The position numbers and the translations under genes are program-made. From Narthecium ossifragum (Eukaryota > Streptophyta > Magnoliopsida > Dioscoreales > Nartheciaceae), in assembly GCA_963920575.1 (NCBI GenBank), contig OY986966.1, positions 19,105,656 through 19,169,655 of the forward strand: 64,000 nucleotides of DNA. Reading direction: 5' to 3'. Positions 63,469 to 64,000 of the stretch are shown piece by piece. The first letter of the stretch is position 1. Each line of letters starts with the position of its first letter. The notes beneath the pieces are model-generated. The model did not search any database. It had not been told where the DNA came from and saw only the letters and a program-made list of their open reading frames with translations.

Positions 63469-64000
63469 CTCGGGTAGCTCGGATCTAGCTCTAGGACCGA
63501 GGTATGGGTAGGAGGACTAGGACGAGATGGTGTGGTTATGATCCTGTGTTGATTAAGGTTACAACCTAGTTATGCTCAGTGAATTATGATATTGAGGTGT
63601 AGAGGTCGTGTCTACTTTCGCTTCAAGTGCTAGATATGGATGTCGATGTCCCTGACTTGTGTCCCCATGAGGGATGGTGGTATTGAGACTGGGCAGGGTG
63701 GAACCTGGACAGGAGCCCGCAGTCGTGTTGTTTTCCCCTCGTTGTTGGGTGAGGGTGGGACCTGGACAGGAGCCCTCGAGGAATCAACGAGGCTAGGGTT
63801 TAGCCTATTGGCATACTTAGCCTTGACGAAAGTAGATACAGTTGCAGTCTTACCCTTTCCTTGAGAGTGCCGTAGAGTAGAACCCTACTGGGCTTTATGC
63901 TCACCCTACCCGGGCTGCGTTTTGCAGGTATAGGCGCTGCTCCTTCCACTTCAGTAGCCACATGCAGATCAGCTCTTGGATGCGCTTCTACTTCGGGTAG
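63469..64000 (+). mobile_element. Tekay-like LTR H, right part, cut by the window end
   Basis: It resumes after the nested LTR with CTCGGGTAGCTCGGATCTAG and follows the family order seen at 15130-15560: AGGACCGAGG, GTGTAGAGGTCGTG, GGATGTCGATG, GAACCCTACTGGGCTT, GGGCTGCGTTTTGCAGGT. Two GGACCTGGACAGGAGCCC-like repeats lie near 63704 and 63746. The LTR end is beyond 64000. Confidence 0.82.

Overview
This window is intergenic DNA from a plant nuclear genome, almost certainly an angiosperm. It is made almost wholly of nested transposable elements. The evidence is Ty3/gypsy elements of the Tekay/Del chromovirus and Athila lineages, FAR1-type Mutator-like elements (MULEs), a gene-capturing Helitron with a CTAG|T end, and tRNA-iMet and tRNA-Asp primer-binding sites. 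I see no intact host gene, rRNA, tRNA or CRISPR array. Nearly every coding stretch is a transposon gene or a captured gene scrap, most with stops or frameshifts. I could not identify the species.

Layout, outermost first. 1-1844: end of an LTR, an iMet primer site and a decayed internal region of a chromovirus-type element. 1845-51796: one Tekay-like LTR split by about 47.6 kb of insertions at its (TA)n tract. From left to right these are MULE A (3447-19955), a broken minus-strand Tekay element (19956-39058), a chromovirus remnant (39059-40150), MULE B (40151-42076), Pack-MULE C (42107-46280) and a minus-strand Helitron (46304 to about 51060). MULE A contains two independent solo-LTR insertions: 5055-7845, and a three-deep stack 9099-15947 > 10742-14969 > 12170-14588. 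Each solo LTR has an exact 5-bp target-site duplication. The 3' LTR of the Tekay element was invaded by an Athila element (20960-30618). 51797-64000: another Tekay-like LTR, interrupted by a complete non-autonomous Athila-like element (51807-58945, TSD GGACC) and by a further LTR (61092-63468).

Coding content. MULE A carries a FAR1/FHY3-type transposase (WRKY-GCM1-like DNA-binding, MULE transposase, SWIM finger, zinc knuckle) and a GRF-type zinc finger/coiled-coil/membrane protein; both are broken. Pack-MULE C carries exons of a 3-hydroxyisobutyryl-CoA hydrolase-like gene and a RING-H2 gene. The Helitron carries pieces of an S1/P1 nuclease, a Mago nashi gene and a CIPK-like kinase. MULEs A and B share an exon resembling sugar-phosphate/phosphate translocators. 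The Tekay element has lost two reverse-transcriptase and one RNase H catalytic aspartates, all by changes consistent with CpG decay.

The most unusual pattern is in the LTRs. Several diverged LTRs carry arrays of paired palindromes centred on TCGA or GATCGATC at similar offsets, and identical cores occur in Tekay-like and Athila LTRs. Several LTRs also place a splice-donor-like GGTARG in a perfect short hairpin at the end of the leader.
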